Positions 43,807 to 54,291 of a DNA stretch of 64,000 nt are shown piece after piece. A program made the position numbers and the translations under genes. Every line of letters starts with the position of its first letter. Positions within the stretch are counted from its first letter, which is position 1. The DNA comes from Pseudomonadota bacterium (GTDB taxonomy: Bacteria; Desulfobacterota; Desulfobulbia; Desulfobulbales; JAGXFP01), in assembly GCA_018823285.1 (NCBI GenBank), contig JAHJIQ010000066.1:46539-110538 (forward strand), written 5' to 3'. The notes beneath the pieces are model-generated. The model saw only the letters and a list, made by a program, of their open reading frames with translations, ran no database searches and had not been told where the DNA came from.

Positions 43807-44808
43807 ATGGTCAATCCGGTGAAATCAGGCAGTCCTCACGCTTCCTCCCCATGCCGGAGGAAGTATCTTTTCGGTCCGGTCAATTCGCGCCGACTGGGTC
43901 TGTCTCTGGGGGTGGATCTTGTTCCGGTAAAGACGTGCAGTTACGATTGTCTGTACTGTGAGGTGGGGCTCACCACGAATCTTACCTGCGAGAGAAAAGA
44001 GTATGTCCCGACCCGGGAAATAATCGAAGAGCTTGATTGCTTCTTGCAGGAACTTGTTCCTCACGGTAATAGAATACCGCCTGATATAATTACAATCACC
44101 GGGTCGGGAGAACCGACTCTGCACACCGGAATCGGCGAGATCATCGCTTTCATCAAGAACAGCACGGATATCCCGGTTGCGGTGTTGACCAACAGCTCGA
44201 AGCTCTCTGACCCGGCGGTCAGGCTGGCTCTGCTGGCGGCGGATGTGGTGATTCCTTCACTTGATTCGGCTCTGCCGGCAAGTTTCAGGAAAGTGAATCG
44301 TCCGGCCCGGGAATGTGCTGATCCCCTTGAAATTATCGACGGGCTCAGGGCATTTACGGAGGAATTCGGTGGCAAGATATTGCTTGAAATATTGCTGGCG
44401 GAGGGGATAAACGACAGCGAAGAGGATATTGTTGCCCTGGTTGAGGCCGTGAAGTGTATCCGGCCTGAAAGAGTTCAGCTGAACACGGTTGTGAGACCTC
44501 CCGCCGAGGGATGGGTCAGGCCGCTGACCGCTGATCGGCTTTCTGAAATTGCCGGCAGGATACAGTCCTGTCCGGTGGAGATCATAGCGGATTTCTCCGG
44601 CAGCGGGAATAGAAGAAGCGCCGATGCCGGAGGTCAGGAAATTGAAAAAATGTTGAAACGACGGCCATGCACTATGTCGGACATCTGTGAAGCCCTGGGC
44701 CTGGGGCCGGATGAGGCCGGGATACTTATTGAAGAATTAATCGAATCAGGTCGCATAAGAGAGAACATATACGATGGCAGAAGATACTACCAACCGGAAA
44801 ACGGCTGA
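43807..44808 (+). CDS. Radical SAM protein (COG0731-like)
   Basis: A 333-residue protein from ATG 43807; the frame is open from 43648, which would add 53 residues with no family feature. KYLFGPVNSRRLGLSLGVDL precedes the cluster motif CSYDCLYCEVG, and ITITGSGEPTLH is the radical SAM glycine-rich motif. The C-terminal ~70 residues add a winged-helix-like part (RRPCTMSDICEALGL, ILIEELIESGRI). Relatives are mostly uncharacterised; tRNA-wybutosine enzymes share the N-terminal pattern. It overlaps the RNase E/G start by 35 bases, so both are probably one operon. Substrate unknown. Confidence 0.87.
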   Translation: MVNPVKSGSPHASSPCRRKYLFGPVNSRRLGLSLGVDLVPVKTCSYDCLYCEVGLTTNLTCERKEYVPTREIIEELDCFLQELVPHGNRIPPDIITITGSGEPTLHTGIGEIIAFIKNSTDIPVAVLTNSSKLSDPAVRLALLAADVVIPSLDSALPASFRKVNRPARECADPLEIIDGLRAFTEEFGGKILLEILLAEGINDSEEDIVALVEAVKCIRPERVQLNTVVRPPAEGWVRPLTADRLSEIAGRIQSCPVEIIADFSGSGNRRSADAGGQEIEKMLKRRPCTMSDICEALGLGPDEAGILIEELIESGRIRENIYDGRRYYQPENG

Positions 44809-46654
44809 TAATCAGGAAAAAAAGAACAAACCTTTGTCGGTGATCTCCAAGATCAGCAAATGGCTGACCGGAAAGAAAGATGAATCTGTAAATGCACCGC
44901 CGGCGACTGAAGGGGGAAATCCCGGATCAGCCGGGGAGAATAAACCCCCGGCAAGGAGTCGGAAAAGGAGTCACTCCGGCAACCGGCGACGGCCCGGCAA
45001 AGGTGGTGCGGCTAAGCAGGGGCAGAGCGAAAAGGAAAAAGAGGGCGGCGGCGCGCCTGAACAGCGGACCAAGGAACCGGCAAAGCCCGCGGCCGCCAGG
45101 AAACCACGACCGAGGCCGGGTGTGAAAAGACAGAAAGAGGAACCGGTCGAAGAAGTCGTGGATGAAGTTGTCTCCCGCAAGCTTCTGATCAACACCCATG
45201 AACCGGAAGAGTGCCGGATCGCCATGATTGAAAATGGCCGGGTCGAGGCCTTTTACGTGGAAACCATCCTTCATGCCCAGTCAAAAGGGAATATCTACAA
45301 GGGGCGGGTTGAAGCGATCGAGCCAAGTCTGCAGGCGGTTTTTGTCGATATCGGTGAAGGCAAGAACGGTTTTCTGCCATTCAGCGAAATCCATCCGGAG
45401 TATTTCCGTGGGGATGTGTCCGCCGACACCCACTGGAAAGATGTCAATATGGAAAAAGCGATCCAGAAAGGTGACGAGGTCCTGCTGCAGGTCGTGAAAG
45501 AGGCGCTGGGGAACAAGGGTGCCAATATGACCACCTATCTGTCCCTGCCGGGACGGTATCTGGTGCTGATGCCCGGAAGTGACAGTGCCGGAATATCCAG
45601 AAAGATCGAAAGTGAATCCCAGCGTTCCAAGCTTCGTACGCTGGTCAACAGTCTCAAGTTGCCGGAAGGCATAGGGTATATCGTCAGGACTGCCAGCAAG
45701 GAGATTACCAAGGCTGCCGTCACCATGGATCTGAATTATCTTCTCAATCTCTGGGATGAAATCAAGGAGCGGGGGCAGAGGATGTCGGCGCCTGCCTTGA
45801 TCTATAAAGAACAGGATATTATCGCCAGGTTCCTGCGAGACCACTTTACTTCTGATATTGAAGAGATCCTGGTGGACAGTGAAGACGCCTATGAGAAGGT
45901 GCGGAAATTTCTCAAGCTTCTCCCGGCCGGGCAAAATAAAACCGTGGCCAGACTTCATGGCGGAACCAAGCCGATTTTCAATCATCATCAGGTTGAAAAA
46001 CAGATCGAGCAGATCTACCAGCCGACGGTCAGCCTGCCCTCCGGGGGGTCAATTGTGATCAGTCCCACCGAAGCTTTGGTCGCCATAGATGTCAACTCCG
46101 GCCGGACCGCCAAGGACAAGAATTTTGAGGAGATGATCTTTCAGGCAAATATGGAGGCAGCTGAAGAAATGGCGCGGCAGCTGCGTCTCCGGGACCTTGG
46201 CGGGCTCATCGTGGTGGATTTCATCGATATGCGCAGCTCCAGAAACATCCGGGAAGTCGAGAAACAGGTCAAGGTGAGCATGAAGAGAGATAAGGCCAAG
46301 GTCGACATCAGCCGGATTTCCAAGTTTGGCCTGATGCAGATTTCCCGGCAGAAAATGGCCTCTCCGGTGCAGAGGGGAATCTATACCGTCTGTGAGCATT
46401 GTCAGGGCAGGGGGCTGGTCCGCTCGGTGGAGACTCTTGCCTTGTCATATCTGCGCAGAATTCAGACCGGGATCACCAGAAAAAACATCAGGAGGATTGA
46501 TTGTATCCTGCCCGAGGAGGCGGCCAACTACCTTCTTGACAACAAGGGGGAAGAGATCAGGGAGTTGGAGGGGCGGCACGGGGTTGCGGTAAAAGTTATT
46601 GCCGATCGTGAAATTACTGCCGGAAATGAGAAGTTCGAGTTCGTCAAGAATTAG
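44774..46654 (+). CDS. rng: Ribonuclease E/G family endoribonuclease
   Basis: A 626-residue Rne/Rng enzyme. Residues 1-130 are a disordered, Lys/Arg/Pro-rich extension (likely RNA binding) not found in E. coli RNase G. The catalytic core has an S1 domain (GNIYKGRVEAIEPSLQAVFV, GKNGFLPFSEI), the RNase H-like segment with metal-binding aspartates (ALVAIDVNSGR, LIVVDFIDM) and the zinc-link CEHCQGRG that supports dimer/tetramer formation. There is no long C-terminal degradosome scaffold. RNase G-like by architecture; it processes rRNA and decays mRNA. Overlaps the radical SAM gene. Confidence 0.95.
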   Translation: MAEDTTNRKTADNQEKKNKPLSVISKISKWLTGKKDESVNAPPATEGGNPGSAGENKPPARSRKRSHSGNRRRPGKGGAAKQGQSEKEKEGGGAPEQRTKEPAKPAAARKPRPRPGVKRQKEEPVEEVVDEVVSRKLLINTHEPEECRIAMIENGRVEAFYVETILHAQSKGNIYKGRVEAIEPSLQAVFVDIGEGKNGFLPFSEIHPEYFRGDVSADTHWKDVNMEKAIQKGDEVLLQVVKEALGNKGANMTTYLSLPGRYLVLMPGSDSAGISRKIESESQRSKLRTLVNSLKLPEGIGYIVRTASKEITKAAVTMDLNYLLNLWDEIKERGQRMSAPALIYKEQDIIARFLRDHFTSDIEEILVDSEDAYEKVRKFLKLLPAGQNKTVARLHGGTKPIFNHHQVEKQIEQIYQPTVSLPSGGSIVISPTEALVAIDVNSGRTAKDKNFEEMIFQANMEAAEEMARQLRLRDLGGLIVVDFIDMRSSRNIREVEKQVKVSMKRDKAKVDISRISKFGLMQISRQKMASPVQRGIYTVCEHCQGRGLVRSVETLALSYLRRIQTGITRKNIRRIDCILPEEAANYLLDNKGEEIRELEGRHGVAVKVIADREITAGNEKFEFVKN

Positions 46655-47011
46655 CCATACTTTGTGGTACAGGGCGGAGTGGCGCAGAACGGAACAAATG
46701 CTTGATTGTCGCAGGTAAAAGGCGTATAATGAAATATCGCTGAATTGCCTAACGATGCGGCTTTGCGGCGAATGTGTGCGAATTTTCAGGGGGCGTGCCA
46801 GGGGAAATATCAAGCGGTTTCTGTTGAGTGTCCGGCCGGGTTATTTGCGGATCATTTCGGTTGCGTTTCTGTTATTTCAAACCTCCTGTAAGAAGTCGCG
46901 GTTCAGCGGTCTGTCGGCATGAATTGTCCGGGTGACCAGCAAATGAAAGTGGTATGAAATGATATCCGTCCGGTTTTAAGGACGGAGAACCGGATACATC
47001 GGCAGGGGGAA
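46655..47011. other. Intergenic region
   Basis: About 360 bases between rng and the HD-GYP gene, with no supportable gene, repeat or clear terminator. Confidence 0.4.
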
Positions 47012-49753
47012 ATGTTTAATCTCAAGTTTATCAGAGGGCTTGTTGTTCTTGCGGTGATCGCGGTTCTGATCCTGCCCGCCTACGCCTATTTCCTTCTGGC
47101 GCCTTCACTGAAAAATTTCGTTGTCCACAATACCGAAGATGAGGCGGTCAGGGTTGCCACCCATCTGGCAGAGATGTTTGTCACTTCCGAGCTGATTGCC
47201 AGGGAGAATCTGCCGCAGAATATTGATCAGATCATCAACAACGCCAAACAGGATTTCGGGATCCGTAAAGTCAAGATTTTCTCACCTCTTGGTGAGATCC
47301 TCTATTCAACGAGCCCGGAAGATGTCGGCCAGATCAATCGCAAGAATTATTTCCATGAGATTGTTGCCACCGGCAACAAATTCACCAAACTGGTCAAAAA
47401 GGATACCGCATCCGAAGAGGGGCAATATTTCCTGACCGATGTGGTTGAAACATATGTTCCGATCATGCGGAGCAATGCTTTTGCCGGGGCTTTTGAGATT
47501 TACTTTGATGTTACCGAACATGTCTCCCAGCTGGACAAGCTCCTTGGGAATTTCAACATCACCCTGCTGCCGATTGCCGCCTGCCTGATAGCGGCGATGC
47601 TTTTCACGCTGCTCCGTTTCCGGGAGAGTTTTATCGAACGGCTGCGCACCGAGAGGAAGCTCAAGGAGAACGAGGAAAGGTACCGCTCTCTTTTTGAGCA
47701 GTCAAATGACGCAATCCTGGTCAGCAATGATAACGGGCGGATTGTGGAGGTCAATAAGCGGGCCTGCAAAATGCTGGGGTTGGAAAAAGACAATCTGTCG
47801 GGAATGAATGTTCAGGATCTCATCAATGACCGCGACCGTGATCAATGGAGCGTGGTCCTGCAGAGGACCCTGGCCGGAGAGAACCCCAAGATGGAAACAA
47901 GGGTGAAAACCGCAGATGACAGAACCCTTGATCTGACCATCCGGGCCAGTGGGATCAGCAGGAAGAGGGGGTTGGTGCAGATTATTCTCCGGGATGTTAC
48001 CGAATACCGGCAGGCCGAAAAAGAAGTCAAGCGCGGTTTTCAGACCCAGACGGTTTTGAACAAGCTTCTCCATCTCTCCCTTGAAGACCTTTCGCTTACC
48101 GAAACACTTGAACTGTTCATTTACTACATCACCTCTTTTCCCTGGCTCGAACTTGAGCCCAAGGGAGCAATATTTCTGGTCGACGAAAAACCCGGCACCT
48201 TGAAGCTTCATGCCAGCAGGGGGCTGAACGAGGCGCTGCTCAATATTTGTGACACCGTTCCATTCGGCAGGTGCCTGTGCGGCAAATGCGCCCTGTCCGG
48301 CGAGGTTGTTTTTTCAAACTGTATAGACGCCCATCATGACAACAAGTATGAAGGGATTCAGCCCCATGGACATTACTGTGTGCCGATCCTCTCCGCGAAC
48401 AAGCGGTTGATAGGTGTTTTTACCCTGTACATCAAACATCTGGCAGTTCGTGACAAGCTGGCGGAAGAGACCCTGCAGGCTGCGGCCAGTGTGATTGCCG
48501 GTGTAATACAGAGGAAAAGGGCGGAGGAGGAACTGCAGAAGGCCAAGGACAAGCTGGAGATCAGGGTCCAGGAACGTACTGTTGAACTGGAAGAGACCAA
48601 CGAACAGCTGGAGACGGAAATTCAGGAGCATCGGGAATCGGAAAAAGCGCTGGCCATTGCCAACAACGAAAAGGATGAGCTGATCATCAACCTTTTCGAG
48701 ATCATGTATGAAATGCTGGCCAACCGCGATCATTCTACCTTCGAACATGCGCTTCGCGTTTCCGAGATTTCACGGCGGATCGGCCTTGAGCTAGAACTTT
48801 CGGCAGAGGATATGGAGGTGTTGAAGCTCGGGTGTCTGGTCCATGATATCGGCAAGGTCGCTATTCCCGATGATGTGCTGCTGAAACCAGGTCTTTTCGA
48901 CAGAATGGACCGGAATATCATGCAGGTCCATACTCTTGTCGGTGCAAGTCTCTTCGCCAAGCATCATCACGATTACCGGATCAGGCGGATCATCCTGCAT
49001 CATCACGAACGGCTCGACGGGAGCGGATACCCCTATGGGCTCAAGGGGGATGAAATCGGTCTCCTGGAGCGAATTGTCGCGGTTGCCGATGTCTATGAAG
49101 CGCTGGTCTCCCGTCGCCCCTACAAGAGACCGATTTCCAGACAGCGGGCGATCGACATTCTCTGGTATGAATCCAGAGAAGGGCGGCTTGATCCCGATAT
49201 TGTCCGGATTGCGGAGATGGTCACCGAAACCTGGAGCCCCCTCGACATTTCCTGTGAATTCAGGGCCGATTACAGTCAGGACCTTGAGGTCTTCCGGCAG
49301 ATGTCATATTTCCGCGAGCCCCTGAGCGACTTCTACAATTACCGTTATCTGCTCTATCTTGATGATGCGCGATTGCTGGCCAGGGACGACAAGCCCTACC
49401 ATCTCATTCTGGCTAACTTCCCGGAGATCAAGAAGTTCAATAAAACCATGGGGTTTGTCAAGGCCGACCAGGTCCTTGATGAGATCGGCCAGAAACTGCA
49501 CCAGACCTCCGAAGAGTTCGATGCCAGAAACGGCAATCGGGACAACACGGTGATGCTGCTCCGCAAGGGGTCTGATTTCCTGATCTACAGTGAATGTTCC
49601 GATGAAGAGGTTGAAGATCTGCTGGAAGATATCAGTTTCCACCTGGAGAACGCCAAGCAGGACTGGGGGCTTGACTCCAAATACCATCATTATAAATTCG
49701 ACAATGGCTATCCAGCCGACAAGGCCCTGAACCGCATATTCTCCGTGCATTAG
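47012..49753 (+). CDS. PAS-GAF-HD-GYP sensor, predicted c-di-GMP phosphodiesterase, with degenerate GGDEF tail
   Basis: A 913-residue membrane sensor. TM1 (about 8-30), a periplasmic domain (about 31-180), TM2 (about 182-202), PAS (about 226-335, ending RDVTEYRQAEKE), a GAF-like domain (about 365-510, with a Cys-rich RCLCGKCALSG), a coiled coil, then HD-GYP (about 570-740): HDIGK near 611 and HHERLDGSGYP near 663, both intact. This enzyme family degrades c-di-GMP. Residues about 768-913 follow a GGDEF fold (DFYNYRYLLYL, NFPEIKKFNKTMGF, KADQVLDEIGQKL), but the signature reads KGSDF, so no cyclase activity is expected. AGGGGGA precedes the ATG. Confidence 0.94.
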   Translation: MFNLKFIRGLVVLAVIAVLILPAYAYFLLAPSLKNFVVHNTEDEAVRVATHLAEMFVTSELIARENLPQNIDQIINNAKQDFGIRKVKIFSPLGEILYSTSPEDVGQINRKNYFHEIVATGNKFTKLVKKDTASEEGQYFLTDVVETYVPIMRSNAFAGAFEIYFDVTEHVSQLDKLLGNFNITLLPIAACLIAAMLFTLLRFRESFIERLRTERKLKENEERYRSLFEQSNDAILVSNDNGRIVEVNKRACKMLGLEKDNLSGMNVQDLINDRDRDQWSVVLQRTLAGENPKMETRVKTADDRTLDLTIRASGISRKRGLVQIILRDVTEYRQAEKEVKRGFQTQTVLNKLLHLSLEDLSLTETLELFIYYITSFPWLELEPKGAIFLVDEKPGTLKLHASRGLNEALLNICDTVPFGRCLCGKCALSGEVVFSNCIDAHHDNKYEGIQPHGHYCVPILSANKRLIGVFTLYIKHLAVRDKLAEETLQAAASVIAGVIQRKRAEEELQKAKDKLEIRVQERTVELEETNEQLETEIQEHRESEKALAIANNEKDELIINLFEIMYEMLANRDHSTFEHALRVSEISRRIGLELELSAEDMEVLKLGCLVHDIGKVAIPDDVLLKPGLFDRMDRNIMQVHTLVGASLFAKHHHDYRIRRIILHHHERLDGSGYPYGLKGDEIGLLERIVAVADVYEALVSRRPYKRPISRQRAIDILWYESREGRLDPDIVRIAEMVTETWSPLDISCEFRADYSQDLEVFRQMSYFREPLSDFYNYRYLLYLDDARLLARDDKPYHLILANFPEIKKFNKTMGFVKADQVLDEIGQKLHQTSEEFDARNGNRDNTVMLLRKGSDFLIYSECSDEEVEDLLEDISFHLENAKQDWGLDSKYHHYKFDNGYPADKALNRIFSVH

Positions 49754-49848
49754 GTTTTTTTCTTTCCCGTTCTGTTTCGTTTCCCTCCCCCTCCTTCTAC
49801 CGGGGCAGAATAAAATTCTTGACGCCCGGATTCAAGACCGGCAAATTT

Positions 49849-49918
49849 CTTCACTCTTCACTCTTCACTCTTCACTCTTCACTCTTCACTCTTCACTCTT
49901 CACTTTCCACTCTCCACC
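49849..49918. repeat. Tandem heptanucleotide array (CACTCTT)n
   Basis: About eight copies of CACTCTT on the plus strand, decaying into CACTTTCCACTCTCCACC. It lies between the HD-GYP gene and the IF-2-like gene. The unit differs by one base from the array at 38874. Confidence 0.95.
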
Positions 49919-49984
49919 TTTCTTCAAACTTTTTCTGGTGGGGTTCCGGTAAATGTTATTATGATGGATGTGAAAGGAGTTCCT

Positions 49985-50743
49985 ATGGGGCATAAGCATA
50001 ACCAGCACCGGAAGGTGAAAAGAAAAATCAGGGGTGGAAAACCTCAGCCTCATGAAATGGCTGAAAATGCAGGTGGAGAAGCCCGGAAGCATCTTGAACT
50101 GGTCCTGAAATGTGGCTCTGAAGGCAGTCGAGGGGCACTGCTCAAGGCCATCGGCGAGATAAAAATTCCCGGCATTGACGTGAGGGTGATTTCCTCCGGG
50201 GTCGGTGGTGTTACCAAGTCCGATCTGCTTATGGCAGGGACGGGAAGCAAGCTCATTATTGGATTTGAGATTGAGGTCAATAAGGCTGTGGAGATGGAGG
50301 TTCACAACAGCGATGTTGAGGTAAGGCTTTACGATGTGATCTATAAGCTTGTTGACGATCTGAAGGCAATCGGGGCAAGCCTTGTGAGTAAAATGGAGAA
50401 CGAGAGGATTCTGGGAAAGGCGAAGGTGGTGGCCCTTTTCAAGAGTTGTCGCAAGGGGATCATTCTTGGTTGTGAAGTGCTGGAGGGGAGACTTGCTCTT
50501 GGTGACCGATTCACGGTCATCGGGGCGATGGGCCAGCTCTATAACGGCAGGATACACTCATTGCACATTGAGCGAGATGCGGTGGAATCAGCAGGTGCGG
50601 GCAGAAAGGTTGGTTTGAAGATCGAGGATTTCAACAGGGTTGCGATTGGTGATTATGTAGAATGCACAAAACATGTGTCGGTGCATCATGTTGCATGGTC
50701 TCCGGTTCCCGGAGTAATCCGGATGCAGGGGAATCTGGTGTGA
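49985..50743 (+). CDS. Stand-alone protein homologous to the C-terminal half of translation initiation factor IF-2
   Basis: A 252-residue protein. A short basic leader (MGHKHNQHRKVKRKIRGGK) is followed by the IF-2 domain 3 pattern (LELVLKCGSEGSRGALLKAI, ISSGVGGVTKSDLLMA, LIIGFEIEV, VEVRLYDVIYKLVDDLKAI) and an EF-Tu domain-2-like part (ILGKAKVVALFKSCRKGIIL, GCEVLEGRLALGDRFTVI, GRIHSLHIERDAVESAGAGR, FNRVAIGDYVE). In full IF-2 this last domain binds the fMet-tRNA end. No G domain is present, and there is no GTPase motif upstream in any frame. The start has AAAGGAG five bases upstream. Not a truncated relic: it has its own start and full C-terminus. Function unknown. Confidence 0.85.
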   Translation: MGHKHNQHRKVKRKIRGGKPQPHEMAENAGGEARKHLELVLKCGSEGSRGALLKAIGEIKIPGIDVRVISSGVGGVTKSDLLMAGTGSKLIIGFEIEVNKAVEMEVHNSDVEVRLYDVIYKLVDDLKAIGASLVSKMENERILGKAKVVALFKSCRKGIILGCEVLEGRLALGDRFTVIGAMGQLYNGRIHSLHIERDAVESAGAGRKVGLKIEDFNRVAIGDYVECTKHVSVHHVAWSPVPGVIRMQGNLV

Positions 50744-50771
50744 TGTGTATTCTGCGGAAAAGGGCGGGCTG

Positions 50772-51188
50772 ATGGGAGTGAATTCTTTGTCTGCCGGATC
50801 AGGATTTCTGCAGCCCGCCAGGTATGTGCCGGCGCTTTCCATGATACTGCTTGTGCTGATGGTTGTCGGCGCAGGAGCCATGGATAAACCTGCCGGAAGT
50901 GCAGGGCAAGCTTCCCTGCGGCGTTTTGCGGTGTCTTCCTGTCTCGCGGAGGCATACAAGGGAAGGGATGTCGCAGTCGATGCGCTGGCCGCAGCGGGAG
51001 GATATTTTGAAACAGGCACGATGAGTGGTGAGCGCTACGTTTCAGTCCAGGAGTATGCAGAGAAATGGGTGCGGGAAAAAAAGTATCAGAGCAAGCATGG
51101 CGCCAACCTGTCGATTATGATATGCCTCGATCTTTACGATGACCCGGGTTTGTTGGGGATTATCAAAGAAGAGGTCCCTGGTCAGTAA
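50772..51188 (+). CDS. Tai4-like (type VI amidase immunity family) exported protein
   Basis: A 138-residue protein with an N-terminal hydrophobic signal/anchor (YVPALSMILLVLMVVGAGA). The mature part resembles Tai4 (PF16695): RRFAVSSCLAEAYK, DALAAAGGYFETGTMSGERY, KKYQSKHGANLSIMICLDLY, with two cysteines positioned as in that family. Tai4 proteins neutralise periplasmic Tae4 amidase effectors. No Tae4 or T6SS gene is in the window, so it may be an orphan immunity gene or a related family. Earlier starts exist (50745). It overlaps the convergent nuclease gene by seven bases. Confidence 0.6.
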   Translation: MGVNSLSAGSGFLQPARYVPALSMILLVLMVVGAGAMDKPAGSAGQASLRRFAVSSCLAEAYKGRDVAVDALAAAGGYFETGTMSGERYVSVQEYAEKWVREKKYQSKHGANLSIMICLDLYDDPGLLGIIKEEVPGQ

Positions 51189-52024
51189 CGCAGGAAGGAT
51201 GTTTGGCGATCAAGCAGTTTCCTTAAAAGTTCCAGGTCGGGCTCCGGACCGGAAATGACCGGCACGGGGACGGGGATCTTCAGGGTTGCATAGAAGGGCG
51301 TGGCCTGCAGGTGTCGGTTGAAGGCTTCCACCATCAGGGTTTCAAGATTGGCGCTGTCTCTGATGTTGTATGCAATCAGGGTCTCCAGAGCTTTCCGGTT
51401 GCCGGTTTCCCGATAGGTGTTCCAGAGGATCACCGCAGTATATCCGTCAACGCCGTCAAGATCGCCCCGGTCAAGGCCGAGCATCTGTTCACACTTCTTC
51501 AATCCCCCCTTGAAACCGAGACTGTTCAGAATGTATCGCAGGTCAATATGTGCCTGGGGCAGGACCATGTCGAAGTATTGTTCAATCACCGGCACGTCAA
51601 AGGTTTTGCCGTTGTAGGTCACCAGAACGTCATACTCCATGATGTCGGCGGGGAAGTCGTCGAGATTCTCCCCCTGAACATAAACTCTGGTTTTGCTGCC
51701 GTCGTAAACGGCGATGGTGGTTATATAGGAGGAGGTGCCCAAGCCGCTGGTCTCGATATCAAGATACGCGGTCACCGGACGGAAATGGGGGAAGATCCGC
51801 CAAAGTTCTCTTGCCGGCAGGGTTTTACTGAAAAATGATGGCTTTGCCGATAGTCTGCGACGGGATTCCGCCAGCCCGTCCTTATAATATTCCCATCGTG
51901 CCGGGGAGATGAACGGTGGTCTCGACTCAATGAGTTCGTCCCAGGTATGGAAACCGCTATGCCAGAGTTCCTGTTCCGAGCGGTTTCCTATTCCCTGAAG
52001 GTGAATGAAGGTTCTGGTCAGCAT
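51182..52024 (-). CDS. RNase H-like (YprB-type) 3'-5' exonuclease
   Basis: A 280-residue protein with a short N-terminal helical region and an RNase_H_2 (PF13482) domain at about 84-250: TAYLDIETSGLG (D-x-E), VTYNGKTFDVPVIE, HIDLRYI and AYNIRDSANL carry the acidic residues of the DEDD-like active site. YprB-family proteins are predicted nucleases whose substrates are not settled. The start is just downstream of the acs terminator. Confidence 0.87.
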   Translation of the reverse strand: MLTRTFIHLQGIGNRSEQELWHSGFHTWDELIESRPPFISPARWEYYKDGLAESRRRLSAKPSFFSKTLPARELWRIFPHFRPVTAYLDIETSGLGTSSYITTIAVYDGSKTRVYVQGENLDDFPADIMEYDVLVTYNGKTFDVPVIEQYFDMVLPQAHIDLRYILNSLGFKGGLKKCEQMLGLDRGDLDGVDGYTAVILWNTYRETGNRKALETLIAYNIRDSANLETLMVEAFNRHLQATPFYATLKIPVPVPVISGPEPDLELLRKLLDRQTSFLRY

Positions 52025-52027
52025 GCG

Positions 52028-52064
52028 AAAAAAGTGAAGGGGAGCCGGAAAGCCCGGCTCCCCC
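52028..52064 (-). terminator. Rho-independent terminator downstream of acs
   Basis: On the minus strand GGGGAGCCGG-GCTTT-CCGGCTCCCC followed by TTCACTTTTTT. It lies 30 bases after the acs stop and four bases before the next gene's start. Confidence 0.85.
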
Positions 52065-52095
52065 TCGTGGAGTCCTTGTTACAGTTGATAAAAGG

Positions 52096-54087
<1,992 letters not shown>

Positions 54088-54228
54088 GTGTCCTCCTGAA
54101 ATCTCATAATAGTTACCAAGTTTTATCAAATGTCGGCCTGCACTGATTCCTTCACTGGCCAGAGCGCTGAGCATGGGAAAGAGTCAGTAAAATACAGGTT
54201 ACTACAAACAGGCACTACAAAGTAAATC

Positions 54229-54264
54229 AAAAAAACGGCGTGACTGCCGCAAAGCAGTCACGCC
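54229..54264 (-). terminator. Rho-independent terminator between the symporter and acs
   Basis: On the minus strand GGCGTGACTG-CTTTGCGG-CAGTCACGCC followed by GTTTTTTTGA. A perfect 10-bp stem. It follows the symporter stop by about 30 bases. Confidence 0.88.
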
Positions 54265-54291
54265 AGGTGAATCATTCGACCCGGAGATCGA

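Noticed and set aside
38874..49918. CRISPR array (considered because of short regular repeats)
   Set aside because: The repeats are contiguous 7-mers without spacers, and no cas genes are present.
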